In this document: positions 44,866 to 56,517 of the stretch, piece by piece | How positions within the stretch are numbered: position 1 is the first letter of the stretch | Layout: each line of letters opens with the position of its first letter | Assembly: GCF_005954645.2 (NCBI RefSeq) | Contig: NZ_CP040695.2 | Location: 1 to 64,000 of the forward strand | DNA length: 64,000 nt | Source: Nocardioides sp. S-1144 | Lineage (GTDB): Bacteria > Actinomycetota > Actinomycetes > Propionibacteriales > Nocardioidaceae | Direction: 5' to 3' | Position numbers and translations under genes: made by a program | The notes under the pieces: model-generated | Seen by the model: the letters and a program-made list of their open reading frames with translations, nothing else | The model's database searches: none | Told to the model about the DNA's origin: nothing

Positions 44866-46299
44866 TCAGCCGACGGTGATCGAGCCGTCGGGCTGGCGGG
44901 CGCAGGTCAGGTCGCCGGCGGCGGTGCCCCACGCGTCGGCGAGGCACTGGCCGAGCACCTGGTGGCCGGCCGCGCTGGGGTGCCACGACTCCTGGCAGGT
45001 CTGGTAGTAGTCCTGGCAGGTGTTCGTGACCCGCTTGATGTCGAGCTTGTCGAACGGCCCGAAGCTCTCGACCTTGACGCCGGTCGGCCCGTCCATCACC
45101 CGCAGCGGCGTCGCCAGCGCGCTGCCCGGGCTGCCGGCCTGCTCGCACAGCCGGGCGCCGTCGAAGGCGTGCTGCACGTTGAGGTAGGTGAGGTCGAGGC
45201 CGGGGCGCTCGGCGCGCAGCGTGGCGGCCGCGCCGCCGACCATGGCACCGAGGCTCTGGCTGAACCGGTGGGCCGGGGCGAGGGTGGCGACGTCGGCGGG
45301 GCAGCCGGCGGCGTAGCGCTCGTCGACGAGGCGGCGGTACTTGTCGCGCTCGTCGTCGCGACCGTCCTCGGTGAGGTACTGCTCGGCGAAGGCCTCCGGC
45401 AGCGGGTTGGTGTAGTCCTGGAGCACGATGCGGTGCTGGCCGTCGGGGTCGATCTCGGCGAGGACGTCGACCACCTGGCGCAGCGCGGCGGTGGTGTCGG
45501 CCTGGGCGGCCGCGAACTGCGCCGGGCTGCCGAGGTCGGCGTCGGTGCACGGGTCCTCGTTGAGCTCGGTGCCGCTGATCCAGTTGATGAGGTCGATCCA
45601 GACCTCCCACCAGCCGGTGTAGCCGTCGCCGACGAAGCGGCCGGCGCACTCGGCGGCCACCGTGCCGAAGGTGAACTGGGCGTTGTTGGAGCCCAGTCCG
45701 ATCAGCACCAGGTCGATGTCGCCGGTGGCCGCGACCTGCCGGAGCTGGTCGATCTGGCTGGCGACCGTCCGACCGCTCTCGCGGGCGCTCGACGGGTTCG
45801 CCATGTCCTGCGGCTGCGCGCCGCTGCAGGCGATGTTGACCCGCTGGGCGATGCCGGCGAGGTCGGCCACCGCGATGCTCGCGTTCGGCGAGCGGTGGCA
45901 GAAGTACGGGTTGGCGTTGGGCGCCGACCAGCCCGGGAAGCCCTGGCTGACGCCGGCCTGGTCGGTGACCGCGGCGTAGTCGCCGGCACCCTCGCCGCTG
46001 ATGAAGGAGTCGCCCATGGCGACCGCGGTCGGCGGCAGGTCGGCGGCCGCGACCGCCCGCTCCTGCTCGACGCCACCCCGCTCCTGTTCCACGCCGCCCC
46101 GCTCCTGCTCGACGCCGCCGAGCTCCTGCTCGACCGGCGCGGCGCGCTCCTGCTCGACGGGACCGAGGGACGGGTCGGCCGCGCGGGCCTGGCCGGCGGC
46201 GCCGAGGGAGGCGAGGGCGAGCGCGGCCGTCGCGACGGCCGCCGTCCGCCTGATCGCTCGGCGCCCGCCCGCGGGGCGCCTGGTGGCTCGTGTGGACAT
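44866..46299 (-). CDS. Secreted SGNH-family esterase/lipase with N-terminal heptapeptide repeats
   Basis: Predicted exported GDSL/SGNH hydrolase (477 residues). A signal peptide runs to about residue 40 (ALALASLGAAGQARA). Residues 48-82 contain five tandem VEQERGG-like units. The nucleophile Ser98 is in AMGDSFISGEG, the block III motif is GLGSNNA, and the catalytic histidine is in ESWHPSAAGHQ near the C-terminus. Several cysteines suggest disulfides, as in Streptomyces lipases. GGGAGG at 46306-46311 fixes the ATG at 46299. It is followed by its TetR gene. Confidence 0.9.
   Translation of the reverse strand: MSTRATRRPAGGRRAIRRTAAVATAALALASLGAAGQARAADPSLGPVEQERAAPVEQELGGVEQERGGVEQERGGVEQERAVAAADLPPTAVAMGDSFISGEGAGDYAAVTDQAGVSQGFPGWSAPNANPYFCHRSPNASIAVADLAGIAQRVNIACSGAQPQDMANPSSARESGRTVASQIDQLRQVAATGDIDLVLIGLGSNNAQFTFGTVAAECAGRFVGDGYTGWWEVWIDLINWISGTELNEDPCTDADLGSPAQFAAAQADTTAALRQVVDVLAEIDPDGQHRIVLQDYTNPLPEAFAEQYLTEDGRDDERDKYRRLVDERYAAGCPADVATLAPAHRFSQSLGAMVGGAAATLRAERPGLDLTYLNVQHAFDGARLCEQAGSPGSALATPLRVMDGPTGVKVESFGPFDKLDIKRVTNTCQDYYQTCQESWHPSAAGHQVLGQCLADAWGTAAGDLTCARQPDGSITVG
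46054..46158 (-). repeat. 21-bp minisatellite coding for VEQERGG-like heptads
   Basis: Five in-frame 21-nt units immediately after the signal peptide region of the SGNH hydrolase gene. The units differ at a few positions (VEQERAA with an extra residue, VEQELGG, VEQERGG twice, VEQERAV). Copy number may vary between strains. Confidence 0.8.
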
Positions 46300-46331
46300 G
46301 GTGGACCTCCCGAGAGACACGGCCCACGAAC

Positions 46332-46376
46332 GCGAACCGTTGTTCGCATCCTTCGCCGACCGCCGGGGCTCGTCAA
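46332..46376 (-). promoter_or_regulatory. SGNH-tetR operon promoter with operator palindrome
   Basis: On the minus strand TTGACG (46371-46376) and AAGGAT (46348-46353) are 17 bp apart. Directly downstream, at the expected transcription start, lies the palindrome GCGAAC-N4-GTTCGC (46332-46347), the size and type recognised by TetR proteins. Confidence 0.65.
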
Positions 46377-46455
46377 GGGCGGACGCCGGGAAGGTTCCTC
46401 CCGGCGCGGGCCCGGTCCGGGGGCGGGGCGCGCCGGTGCTGGTTGGATGGCGGGC

Positions 46456-47430
46456 ATGCGCGCACTCCAGGTCGTCACCCTCACCGGACCCTCCGACCTC
46501 GTCGTCAACGACGTCCCCGAGCCGACGCCCGGACCCGCCGACGTCCTGGTCGAGGTGCACCGCGTCGGCGTCGCCTTCCCCGACCTGCTGCTCAGCCGGG
46601 GCGAGTACCAGATGAAGCCCGAGCCGCCCTTCTCCCTCGGCGTCGACGTCGCGGGCACGGTGGTCAGTGCTCCCGACGGGTCGGGCTTCGAGCCCGGCGA
46701 GCGGGTCGCGGCGGTCGGCGGTTGGGGCGGCGCGCAGGAGCGGGTCGCGATCCCCGCCGAGTTCACCTTCGCGCTGCCCGACGCCCTGTCCTACGACGAG
46801 GGCGCGGCGCTGCCGATGAACTACCTGACCGCCGAGTTCGCCCTCCACGAGCGCGGCGGGCTGCGCGCCGGTGAGACCGTGCTGGTCCACGGCGCGGCCG
46901 GCGGCCTCGGCACCGCGACGATCCAGGTCGCCAAGGGCATGGGCGCGCGGGTGATCGGCGTCGTCAGCAGCGAGGCGAAGCGGCAGACCGCGACCGACGC
47001 GGGAGCCGACGAGGTCGTCCTGCTCGAGGGCTTCAAGGACGCCGTCAAGGAGGCCACCGGTGGTGCCGGCGTCGACCTGGTCGCCGACATCGTGGGCGGG
47101 CCGGCGTTCCTCGACTCCCTGCGCTGCCTGCGCCGCCAGGGCCGGCTGATCGTGCTGGGCTTCGCCTCCGGTCTCGGGATCCCCGAGGTCAAGGTGAACC
47201 GGCTCCTGCTCACCAACACCGACGTGCGCGGCGCGGCCTGGGGCGAGTTCGCGATGAGCACGCCGGGCTACATGCAGGAGCAGTGGGCGCGGCTGGTGCC
47301 GATGATCGAGTCCGGCGCGGTCCGGCCCCCGGTGGGCCGGCTCTACGAGCTCGAGGACTTCGGGCAGGCGCTCGTCGACATGGACGAGCGCCGCGCGCTC
47401 GGCAAGCTCGTCGTCCGGGTCCGTGACTGA
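46456..47430 (+). CDS. Zinc-independent NADPH:quinone oxidoreductase (MDR family)
   Basis: Medium-chain dehydrogenase/reductase of the quinone oxidoreductase type. The N-terminal GroES-like part has GVAFPDLLLSRGEYQ and FSLGVDVAGTVV; the cofactor domain has the VLVHGAAGGLGTATIQVAK motif near residue 143. No zinc-binding cysteines are seen. 324 residues is the normal length. I prefer the ATG at 46456 over 46447 since TTGGAT ends 7 nt before it, fitting the leaderless pattern. It overlaps comB by 8 bp. Confidence 0.9.
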   Translation: MRALQVVTLTGPSDLVVNDVPEPTPGPADVLVEVHRVGVAFPDLLLSRGEYQMKPEPPFSLGVDVAGTVVSAPDGSGFEPGERVAAVGGWGGAQERVAIPAEFTFALPDALSYDEGAALPMNYLTAEFALHERGGLRAGETVLVHGAAGGLGTATIQVAKGMGARVIGVVSSEAKRQTATDAGADEVVLLEGFKDAVKEATGGAGVDLVADIVGGPAFLDSLRCLRRQGRLIVLGFASGLGIPEVKVNRLLLTNTDVRGAAWGEFAMSTPGYMQEQWARLVPMIESGAVRPPVGRLYELEDFGQALVDMDERRALGKLVVRVRD

Positions 47431-48214
47431 CGCCTTCGACCGCGCCCACACCCAGGCCGGGCACCGTGTCCGGCTGGAGTGGGGGCCGACCGGCGCGGCC
47501 GCGATCGCCGGGCCCGCCGACGTCGCCGTGGTGGTCGACGTGCTGTCGTTCACCACGACGCTGGTCGTCGCGCTCGACCGTGGCACCACCGTCCACCCCT
47601 ACCGCTGGAAGGACGAGCGCGCCGCGGCCCACGCCGCCGAGCACGACGCCGTCCTGGCCGTCGGGCGGCTCGGGGCGCGGCACGGCCGGGCGGGCACCTC
47701 CCTCTCGCCCGCCGCCCTGGCCGCGCTCGCCGCGGCCGACGTGCCCGAACGCCTCGTGCTGCCCTCGCCGAACGGCTCGACGATCTGCTCCGGCCTCGCC
47801 GACCGGGGCTGCGCGGTGGTCGGGGCCTGCCTGCGCAACGCCGCCGCGGTCGCGGCCTGGCTGGCCCCGCGGGTCGCCGGCGGCGCGACCGTCGCCGTCG
47901 TCGCGGCCGGTGAGCGGTGGCCCGACGACACCCTGCGCCCGGCCGTGGAGGACCTGTGGGGCGCCGGCGCGGTGCTCGCCGCGCTCGCGGACGCCGTCGG
48001 GCCCGGTGCCCTCAGCCCCGAGGCGGCGCACGCGGCAGCGGCCTACCGCGCCGTCGCCGGGACGCTCCACGAGTCGCTGCTCGCCTGCGCCAGTGGCGCC
48101 GAGCTCGTCGACCGTGGCTTCGCCGACGACGTGCGGGTCGCCGCCGAGACCGACGTCAGCACCGTCGTCCCGCTCCTCGTCGACGGCGCCTTCCGCCCCG
48201 CCCCCGCGCGGTAG
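47423..48214 (+). CDS. comB: 2-phosphosulfolactate phosphatase family protein (ComB)
   Basis: ComB-family Mg-dependent phosphatase, known from coenzyme M synthesis in methanogens and present in many bacteria where sulfolactate is the likelier product. The 263-residue chain has VAVVVDVLSFTTTLVVAL near residue 33, LVLPSPNGSTICSGL near 112 and AGERWPDDTLRPAVEDLWGAG near 162, all typical. The GTG start lies within the end of the quinone oxidoreductase gene. No other sulfolactate or coenzyme M gene is nearby, so the pathway is open. Confidence 0.9.
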   Translation: MTDAFDRAHTQAGHRVRLEWGPTGAAAIAGPADVAVVVDVLSFTTTLVVALDRGTTVHPYRWKDERAAAHAAEHDAVLAVGRLGARHGRAGTSLSPAALAALAAADVPERLVLPSPNGSTICSGLADRGCAVVGACLRNAAAVAAWLAPRVAGGATVAVVAAGERWPDDTLRPAVEDLWGAGAVLAALADAVGPGALSPEAAHAAAAYRAVAGTLHESLLACASGAELVDRGFADDVRVAAETDVSTVVPLLVDGAFRPAPAR

Positions 48215-48235
48215 TCGCGGTCGCGGCCGGTGGGG

Positions 48236-48529
48236 TCAGAGCGGGGTGAGCGGGTGGATCGCGACCTCGCCCTGGAGCAGGGGTCCGGCGACCTCGAAGG
48301 CCGTGGCGACGTGGGGCTGGGTCATGTGGAGGTCGAGGTCGGCCTGCGACTCCCACTCCTCGACGGTGACGAAGAGCCCGGGCACGGCGGCCGACTCGTA
48401 GACCTCGTAGCCGAGGCACCCCGCGTCGCCGCGCGAGGCCTCGGCGAGCGCCGCCAGCGCCGGTGCCGCGTCGGCGGACCGGGCAGGGTCGATCGGGATG
48501 GTGGCGACGACGCGCAGCGAGGAGGTCAT
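48236..48529 (-). CDS. ABM-domain (antibiotic biosynthesis monooxygenase/YgiN-like) protein
   Basis: A 97-residue dimeric alpha-beta barrel protein: VVATIPIDP start, RGDAGCLGYEVYES, LFVTVEEWESQADLDLHM and a final FEVAGPLL. Family members are quinol monooxygenases or heme-degrading enzymes; the sequence here does not decide. It is convergent with comB and divergent from the M13 peptidase gene. Confidence 0.85.
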   Translation of the reverse strand: MTSSLRVVATIPIDPARSADAAPALAALAEASRGDAGCLGYEVYESAAVPGLFVTVEEWESQADLDLHMTQPHVATAFEVAGPLLQGEVAIHPLTPL

Positions 48530-48576
48530 GCCGTGACCCTACGGACGTCGGGGCCCGGCGGATAGGCTCGATGACC

Positions 48577-50541
48577 GTGAGCATTCTCGACGACGCCCGC
48601 GAGGGCATGGACCTCGACATCCGCCCCCAGGACGACCTCTTCGGCCACGTCAACGGCCGGTGGCTCGACACCGTGGAGATCCCCAGCGACCGCTCGAGCT
48701 GGGGACCGTTCGTGCAGCTCGCCGACGCGGCGGAGGCGCAGGTCAAGGAGATCATCGAGTCCCTGGCCCTGGCCACCGCGCGCGGCGACGTCGGCCCCGA
48801 CGACGAGGACGCCCGCAAGATTGGCGACCTCTTCGCCTCCTTCATGGACACCGACGCGATCAACGCGCGCGGGATCGAGCCGCTGCGGCCGCTCGTCGAG
48901 GCCGTCGACGGCCTGCGCGACGTCCGCGACCTGGCGGCGTTCCTCGGGGAGTTCGAGCGGATCGGCGGTCACGGCCTGTTCGGCTCCTACGTCGACAACG
49001 ACGACAAGGACTCCGACCGCTACCTCGTCAACCTCGTCCAGGGCGGGCTCGGGCTGCCCGACGAGTCCTACTACCGCGACGACAAGTTCGCCGACAAGCG
49101 CGAGGCCTACCTCGCCTACCTGACGCGGCTGCTCGGCCTCGGCGGGCACCAGGACGCCGCCGCCGCGGCCGCGACCGTCCTGGCGATCGACACCCGGCTC
49201 GCGGCCGGGCACTGGGAGCGCGCGGAGACCCGCGACGTCCAGCGCACCTACAACCTGATGACGCGCGATCAGCTCGTCGAGCTCTGCCCGGGCTTCGACT
49301 GGGACGCCTACGTCACCAACCTCGGCGGCAACCGCGCCACCATCGCCGAGGTCTGCGTGCGCCAGCCGTCCTACTTCGAGCACCTGTCGACGGTGCTCGC
49401 CGAGGTGCCGCTCGAGGACTGGCGGGCCTGGCTGCTCAGCCACGTGCTTCGCTCGTGCGCTGCCTACCTCACCGACGAGCTCGTCGAGACCAACTTCGAC
49501 TTCTACGGCCGCACCCTCAACGGCACGCCCGAGCTGCGCGCGCGGTGGAAGCGCGGCGTCGCCCTCGTCGAGGGCGCGATGGGCGAGGCAGTCGGCAAGG
49601 AGTACGTCGCGCGGCACTTCCCGCCGTCGTCCAAGGCGCTGATGGACGAGCTGGTCGCCGACCTGATGGAGGCCTACCGGCAGTCGATCTCCGCGCTCGA
49701 CTGGATGACCGACACCACCAAGGAGCGGGCCTACGAGAAGCTCGCGACCTTCCGGCCCAAGATCGGCTACCCCGAGCGGTTCCGCGACTACTCCGGGCTC
49801 CGGGTCACCCGCGACGACCTGCTCGCCAACGTGCACGCCGCGTCGGCGTTCGAGACCGACCGCCAGCTGGGGAAGATCGGCGCCCCGGTCGACCGCGACG
49901 AGTGGTTCATGCTGCCGCAGACCGTCAACGCCTACTACAACCCGGGCACCAACGAGATCTGCTTCCCGGCCGGCATCCTGCAGAGCCCGTTCTTCAGCCC
50001 GGACGCCGTCCCAGCCGAGAACTACGGCGGGATCGGCGCCGTGATCGGCCACGAGGTCGGCCACGGCTTCGACGACCAGGGCGCGCAGTACGACGGCCAG
50101 GGCAACCTCAACGACTGGTGGAGCCCCGACGACAAGGCCGCCTTCGAGCTGAAGTCGAAGGCCCTCGTCGAGCAGTACGACGTCTTCGAGCCGCGGGCCC
50201 TGCCCGGCGAGCGGGTCAACGGCGCGCTCACCGTCGGCGAGAACATCGGCGACCTCGGCGGCCTCACCATCGCCCTCAAGGCCTACGCGATCAACCGCGC
50301 CCGGCACGGCGAGGAGACCACCCAGGAGGGCCGCGAGACGCTGTTCCTCAACTGGGCCTTCGTGTGGCGCACCAAGCGGCGCCCGGAGCAGGAGCAGCAG
50401 TACCTCACCGTCGACCCCCACAGCCCCCCGGAGTTCCGCGCCAACATCGTGCGCAACCTCGACGAGTTCCACGAGGTCTTCGGCACCGTCGAGGGCGACG
50501 GGCTGTGGCTCGACCCATCCGAGCGGGTCCGCATCTGGTAG
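48577..50541 (+). CDS. M13 family zinc metallopeptidase (neprilysin/PepO-like)
   Basis: Cleaves oligopeptides. The zinc motif is HEVGH (His492, Glu493, His496), the third ligand is Glu555 in ENIGDLGGL with Asp559, and NAYYNPGTNEICFPAGIL marks the substrate region. 654 residues without a signal peptide or membrane anchor, thus probably cytoplasmic. I choose the GTG at 48577 because a TAGGCT box (48563-48568) is too close to the ATG at 48571; the difference is two codons. Confidence 0.93.
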   Translation: MSILDDAREGMDLDIRPQDDLFGHVNGRWLDTVEIPSDRSSWGPFVQLADAAEAQVKEIIESLALATARGDVGPDDEDARKIGDLFASFMDTDAINARGIEPLRPLVEAVDGLRDVRDLAAFLGEFERIGGHGLFGSYVDNDDKDSDRYLVNLVQGGLGLPDESYYRDDKFADKREAYLAYLTRLLGLGGHQDAAAAAATVLAIDTRLAAGHWERAETRDVQRTYNLMTRDQLVELCPGFDWDAYVTNLGGNRATIAEVCVRQPSYFEHLSTVLAEVPLEDWRAWLLSHVLRSCAAYLTDELVETNFDFYGRTLNGTPELRARWKRGVALVEGAMGEAVGKEYVARHFPPSSKALMDELVADLMEAYRQSISALDWMTDTTKERAYEKLATFRPKIGYPERFRDYSGLRVTRDDLLANVHAASAFETDRQLGKIGAPVDRDEWFMLPQTVNAYYNPGTNEICFPAGILQSPFFSPDAVPAENYGGIGAVIGHEVGHGFDDQGAQYDGQGNLNDWWSPDDKAAFELKSKALVEQYDVFEPRALPGERVNGALTVGENIGDLGGLTIALKAYAINRARHGEETTQEGRETLFLNWAFVWRTKRRPEQEQQYLTVDPHSPPEFRANIVRNLDEFHEVFGTVEGDGLWLDPSERVRIW

Positions 50542-50571
50542 CGGTGCGGCGCCGTCGCCGGCCCGGCTACC

Positions 50572-50793
50572 TCAGCGGACGACGACGGCCAGCACCGGGC
50601 GGTGCTGCTCGCCGCGGGCGCGGAGCCCGCCGCGGCGGCGCACGGCGTTGGTGACGAAGACGACCCGGTCCGGGCCCGACTCGGCGGCCGGCAGCTCCTC
50701 CAGGACGACGGAGCCCGTGGGCGTGCCGGTGCCGGACGTGCTGCCGGAGGTGCTGCCGGTGGTGTTGCGACGTGACGTGGGGTTCTGGCGCAT
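50572..50793 (-). CDS. Small hypothetical protein, 73 residues
   Basis: Not recognised. MRQNPTSRRN start, a Gly/Ser/Thr-rich stretch to residue 30, then SVVLEELPAAESGPDRVVF and a basic end (VRRRGGLRARG). No membrane helix. It is accepted as a gene because GAGGAGG lies 9 nt before the ATG and third codon positions are almost all G or C. It lies between the M13 peptidase and recQ genes, both on the other strand. Confidence 0.6.
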   Translation of the reverse strand: MRQNPTSRRNTTGSTSGSTSGTGTPTGSVVLEELPAAESGPDRVVFVTNAVRRRGGLRARGEQHRPVLAVVVR

Positions 50794-50932
50794 GCCGACA
50801 GCCTCCTCACGGGGCTTTCGGAATCCTGGGGGAAACCTGTCGGGCCCTCGCCGGTGCGGCCCGGACGGCTCCGGCGCCGGTGCCTGTGGAGGGCCGGTAC
50901 GGGCCGTCGGTGTCCGCTGGTAGACACACCCC

Positions 50933-53032
<2,100 letters not shown>

Positions 53033-53090
53033 GCCGGCCCCGACGCCGCCGCGACGGCCTCCGCCGGTGCAGCCGCAGTCCTCGTGCCGG

Positions 53091-54434
53091 TCAGATCGTG
53101 GGGACCCCCGCCAGCGCGGCGTCGAGGTCGGCGTCGGAGAGGACGTCGTCCTCGAGGCGGCCGGCCAGGAAGCTCTCGTAGGCGCCGAGCTCGAGGAGCC
53201 CGTGGCCGGAGAGACCGATCACGATGACCTGCTCGTCGGTCGCGGCCAGGGCCTCGCGGCGGGCCTGGGCCAGGGCGTGCGACGACTCGGGTGCCGCGAC
53301 GACGCCCTGGGTGCGGGCGAACTCGACCGCGGCCTCGAAGCACTCGCGCTGGTGCAGGGCGGTGGCCTCGACCAGGCCCTCGTGCACCGCGTGCGAGACC
53401 AGCGGCGCCATCCCGTGGTAGCGCAGGCCCCCGGCGTGGATCGGCGAGGGCACGAAGTCGTGCCCGAGCGTGTACATCTTCATCAGCGGCGTGAGGCCGG
53501 CGGTGTCGCCGAAGTCGTAGCGGTACTCGCCGCGGGTGAGCGTCGGGCAGCTGGTCGGCTCCACCGCGAGGATGCGCGGGTCCTGGGTGCCGGCGAGCTT
53601 CTCGCGCAGGAACGGGAAGGCGAGGCCGGCGAAGTTCGACCCACCGCCCGCGCACCCGACGACCAGGTCGACCTTCGTCTCGCCGGCCTTGGCCAGCTGG
53701 CGCAGGGCCTCCTCGCCGATCACGGTCTGGTGCAGCACCACGTGGTTGAGCACCGACCCGAGGGCGTACTTGGCGCCCTCGTCCTTCGCGGCCATCTCGA
53801 CCGCCTCGGAGATCGCGATGCCGAGCGACCCGGTGTGGTCGGCCGGGAAGGCCCGGCCGGCCTCGGTGAGCCGGCTCGGTGAGCGGTGCACCTTCCCGCC
53901 GAACACCTCGATCAGGGTGCGGCGCTGGGGCTTGGTGTCGTAGGAGGCCCCGACCTGCCAGACCTCGCACTCGGCGCCGAACAGCGAGCACGCGTAGGAC
54001 AGTGCGGTGCCCCACTGGCCGGCGCCGGTCTCGGTGGTCAGCCGGGTCGTGCCGTTGACGACGTTGTAGTAGACCTGCGGGATCGCGGTGTTGGTCTTGT
54101 GCGAGCCGGCCGGGGAGACGCCCTCGTACTTGTAGTAGATCCGCGCCCTCGTGCCGAGCCTCTGCTCCCAGCGGCGGGCGCGGTACAGCGGGCTCGGCCG
54201 GTACTGCCGGTAGACCTCGAGGACCGGCTCCGGGATCTCGACGTACCGCTCGCCGGTGACCTCCTGGGCGATCAGCTCCATCGGGAACAGCGGCGCGAGG
54301 TCGTCGGGCCCGACCGGCTGGTGGGTGCCGGGGTGCAGCGGCGGCGGAGGCGGCGTCGGGAGGTCCGCGACGATGTTGTACCAGTGCGTGACCTCCTCGG
54401 ACGGGTCGAGGGTGAACATCACCGGATCGCTCAT
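53091..54434 (-). CDS. trpB: Tryptophan synthase beta-like PLP enzyme (TrpB2 type)
   Basis: PLP-dependent beta-subunit homologue. The cofactor lysine is Lys113 in [10 protein letters not shown], and the phosphate-binding loop is [11 protein letters not shown]. The 447-residue length and the N-terminal region ([28 protein letters not shown]) are those of the stand-alone TrpB2 group, which condenses indole with serine or phosphoserine. No trpA or other trp gene is near. TACGCT (54442-54447, minus) ends 7 nt before the ATG, indicating a leaderless transcript divergent from the LLM gene. Confidence 0.93.
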   Translation of the reverse strand: MSDPVMFTLDPSEEVTHWYNIVADLPTPPPPPLHPGTHQPVGPDDLAPLFPMELIAQEVTGERYVEIPEPVLEVYRQYRPSPLYRARRWEQRLGTRARIYYKYEGVSPAGSHKTNTAIPQVYYNVVNGTTRLTTETGAGQWGTALSYACSLFGAECEVWQVGASYDTKPQRRTLIEVFGGKVHRSPSRLTEAGRAFPADHTGSLGIAISEAVEMAAKDEGAKYALGSVLNHVVLHQTVIGEEALRQLAKAGETKVDLVVGCAGGGSNFAGLAFPFLREKLAGTQDPRILAVEPTSCPTLTRGEYRYDFGDTAGLTPLMKMYTLGHDFVPSPIHAGGLRYHGMAPLVSHAVHEGLVEATALHQRECFEAAVEFARTQGVVAAPESSHALAQARREALAATDEQVIVIGLSGHGLLELGAYESFLAGRLEDDVLSDADLDAALAGVPTI

Positions 54435-54513
54435 GCGCCGGAGCGTAGTGGCGCCGGCGCCCGGCGACCAGGGGTTGCGGCGCAGCAGGGGGGCGGGCTC
54501 GTAGGGTCGGGGC

Positions 54514-55392
54514 ATGCGTTTCGGGATCACCCTGCTGACCGACCTCCCCTGGGCCGAGGCCCGGCCCCGCTGGTCGGCCGTGGAGGAGATGGGCTTCGAC
54601 CACGCCTGGACCTACGACCACCTGGTGTGGGGCGGCCTGCCCGACGCCCCCTGGACGTCGTCGACCCCGGTCCTCGGCGCGGCCGCCCAGGTCACCTCGA
54701 GGATCGGTCTCGGCACCCTGGTCGCCTCGCCCAACTTCCGGCACCCCTACCTGCTCTTCCGCGACGCCCAGGCGCTCGAGGACCTCAGCGACGGACGGTT
54801 CCTGCTCGGCGTCGGCACCGGCGGCAACCTCGACGCCGAGGTCCTCGGCGACGCGCCCCTGAGCGTGGGGGAGCGCGTCGAGCGGTTCCAGGAGCTCGTG
54901 CGGCTCCTCCTCGACCTCCGCGACGGCGACCACGTGACCTCCCGGGGCCGGTGGTTCTCGACCGCCGGTGCCCGCACGCTGCCGCCGTTGCGCCGGACCC
55001 CGTTGCTGGTCGCCGCCAACGGCCCCCGGTCGCTGCGCTTCGCCGCGGCGGTGGGCGACGGGTGGGTCACCACCGGGGGACCGGCCGACACCGTGGACGA
55101 GTGGTTCTCGGGCCTGGCGACGGCGGTCGCGACCTACGACGAGGCGTTGACGGCGGCCGGTCGCGGGCCGTGCCCCCGCTACCTGCTGACCGACGCCGCC
55201 CCGCAGCTCGGCGGCGCGGGCCGCTTCGCGCTCACCAGCCCGGATTTCTTCGCCGAGCTCGCCGGCCGGGCGGCCGAGCTCGGCTTCACCGACCTCATCA
55301 CCCACTGGCCGCGGCCGGAGTCCCCCTACGAGGGGTCGGTCGACGTCCTCGAGCGGGTGGCCGCGGACGTGCTGCCCGCCCTCCAGGCCTAG
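54514..55392 (+). CDS. LLM class F420-dependent oxidoreductase family protein
   Basis: Luciferase-like TIM-barrel oxidoreductase (292 residues): [13 protein letters not shown] start, [31 protein letters not shown] and [12 protein letters not shown]. In actinobacteria this branch usually uses coenzyme F420; flavin cannot be excluded. TAGGGT (54502-54507) ends 6 nt before the ATG, so it is leaderless. The -10 boxes of this gene and of the divergent trpB2 gene are 54 bp apart. Confidence 0.88.
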   Translation: MRFGITLLTDLPWAEARPRWSAVEEMGFDHAWTYDHLVWGGLPDAPWTSSTPVLGAAAQVTSRIGLGTLVASPNFRHPYLLFRDAQALEDLSDGRFLLGVGTGGNLDAEVLGDAPLSVGERVERFQELVRLLLDLRDGDHVTSRGRWFSTAGARTLPPLRRTPLLVAANGPRSLRFAAAVGDGWVTTGGPADTVDEWFSGLATAVATYDEALTAAGRGPCPRYLLTDAAPQLGGAGRFALTSPDFFAELAGRAAELGFTDLITHWPRPESPYEGSVDVLERVAADVLPALQA

Positions 55393-55421
55393 ATCGCCCC
55401 GCGCGGGGCACAGTGCCCTGC

Positions 55422-56474
55422 GTGACCACCGCTCCCTTCGCCTCCTCGGCCACCCCGCCCCAGCCCCCCGCCCCGCCGCCCGCGGCACCGTCCTGGCGCC
55501 CGGCGTCGCTGCGGGCCGACAGCGCGATCGTCGGGCTCGGCGTCGCCCTGCTGGCCGCCGCGATCGTGATCTCCACCCTCTACTCCCGCGCCGACGGCGA
55601 CCTCGACTGGTCGACGTACGCCGTCGGCCTGGTCGCCACGATCGGGCTGCTGGTCGTGGGCGCCGGCATCCGGCTCACCTACGCCGGCGCCGACGGGACG
55701 ACCGACCTGTCGGCGTGGCCGATGTCGTTCGGCGCGGTCGGTGCCGGCCTGATGACGGGCGTCGCCCTCGACGACGCCGCCGCCTCCGCCTACGTCGCCG
55801 GTCTGCTCGTCCTCGCACTGGCCGCCGTCGCGTACGTGCTGTCGCCGAGCGCGCCGCCGGTGGTGGCCGCCGTCCTCGGCCTGCTGCTCGTCTACGCCCA
55901 GACGCTCGACGACACCGGGCTCGTCGACACCGAGGACGAGGGGTTCATCCAGGCCGCCGTCGCGGTCGCGGTCTTCGTGCTGCTCGTGAGCGCCGTCGCC
56001 TGGTTCCTGCCCGGCGCCCGCGTCGTCGTCGGGGTCGCGGCCGGCGCGGTCGCCGTGGCGGCCTACCTCGCGCTGATGGCGGCCATCGCCTTCGCCAGCC
56101 TCTTCGCCGGGTTCGCCTCCTTCGACCCCGAGGCCACCGGGCCGCCCGAGGAGCCGAGCTACGACAACGACGTCTACGTCATCCTGGCGCTCGCGACCCT
56201 GCTCGTCGCGGCCTGGCTGGTCGCGGCCTACCTGACCGACGCCCCCGGCTTCCGCCTGGTCGGCGTCGCGATGGTGGCCAGCGTGCTCCCCGCCGGCATG
56301 GCCGTGCTCGCCGTCGAGCACCCGAGCGTGTGGGCGCTGGTCGTCGGCGTGCTGGGTGGTGCTGCCCTCGTGCTCGTCGCGGTGCGGGCCCGCGCCGTCG
56401 CCACGCAGTCCCGCCCGACCCCGCCGGCCCAGGCGGGGCCGACGTCGCCCCCGCCGCCGCCGTACGCCGGCTGA
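55422..56474 (+). CDS. Multi-pass membrane protein of unknown function
   Basis: Not assigned to a family. 350 residues: a Pro/Ala-rich N-terminus (residues 1-30), about eight to ten membrane helices, an acidic loop (FDPEATGPPEEPSYDND) before the last helices and a Pro-rich C-terminal tail. GTG at 55422 is chosen because it is the first start after the LLM stop. It is 29 bp from the LLM gene and may be co-transcribed with it. Confidence 0.75.
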   Translation: MTTAPFASSATPPQPPAPPPAAPSWRPASLRADSAIVGLGVALLAAAIVISTLYSRADGDLDWSTYAVGLVATIGLLVVGAGIRLTYAGADGTTDLSAWPMSFGAVGAGLMTGVALDDAAASAYVAGLLVLALAAVAYVLSPSAPPVVAAVLGLLLVYAQTLDDTGLVDTEDEGFIQAAVAVAVFVLLVSAVAWFLPGARVVVGVAAGAVAVAAYLALMAAIAFASLFAGFASFDPEATGPPEEPSYDNDVYVILALATLLVAAWLVAAYLTDAPGFRLVGVAMVASVLPAGMAVLAVEHPSVWALVVGVLGGAALVLVAVRARAVATQSRPTPPAQAGPTSPPPPPYAG

Positions 56475-56517
56475 CCGCGCTGTCCCGGCCGGGTGCGCGT
56501 CCGGCAGGATGCCTGGG

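Noticed and set aside
47423..48214. A coenzyme M biosynthesis locus around comB
   Set aside because: No comA, comC or other pathway gene is nearby; ComB homologues occur in many bacteria without coenzyme M.
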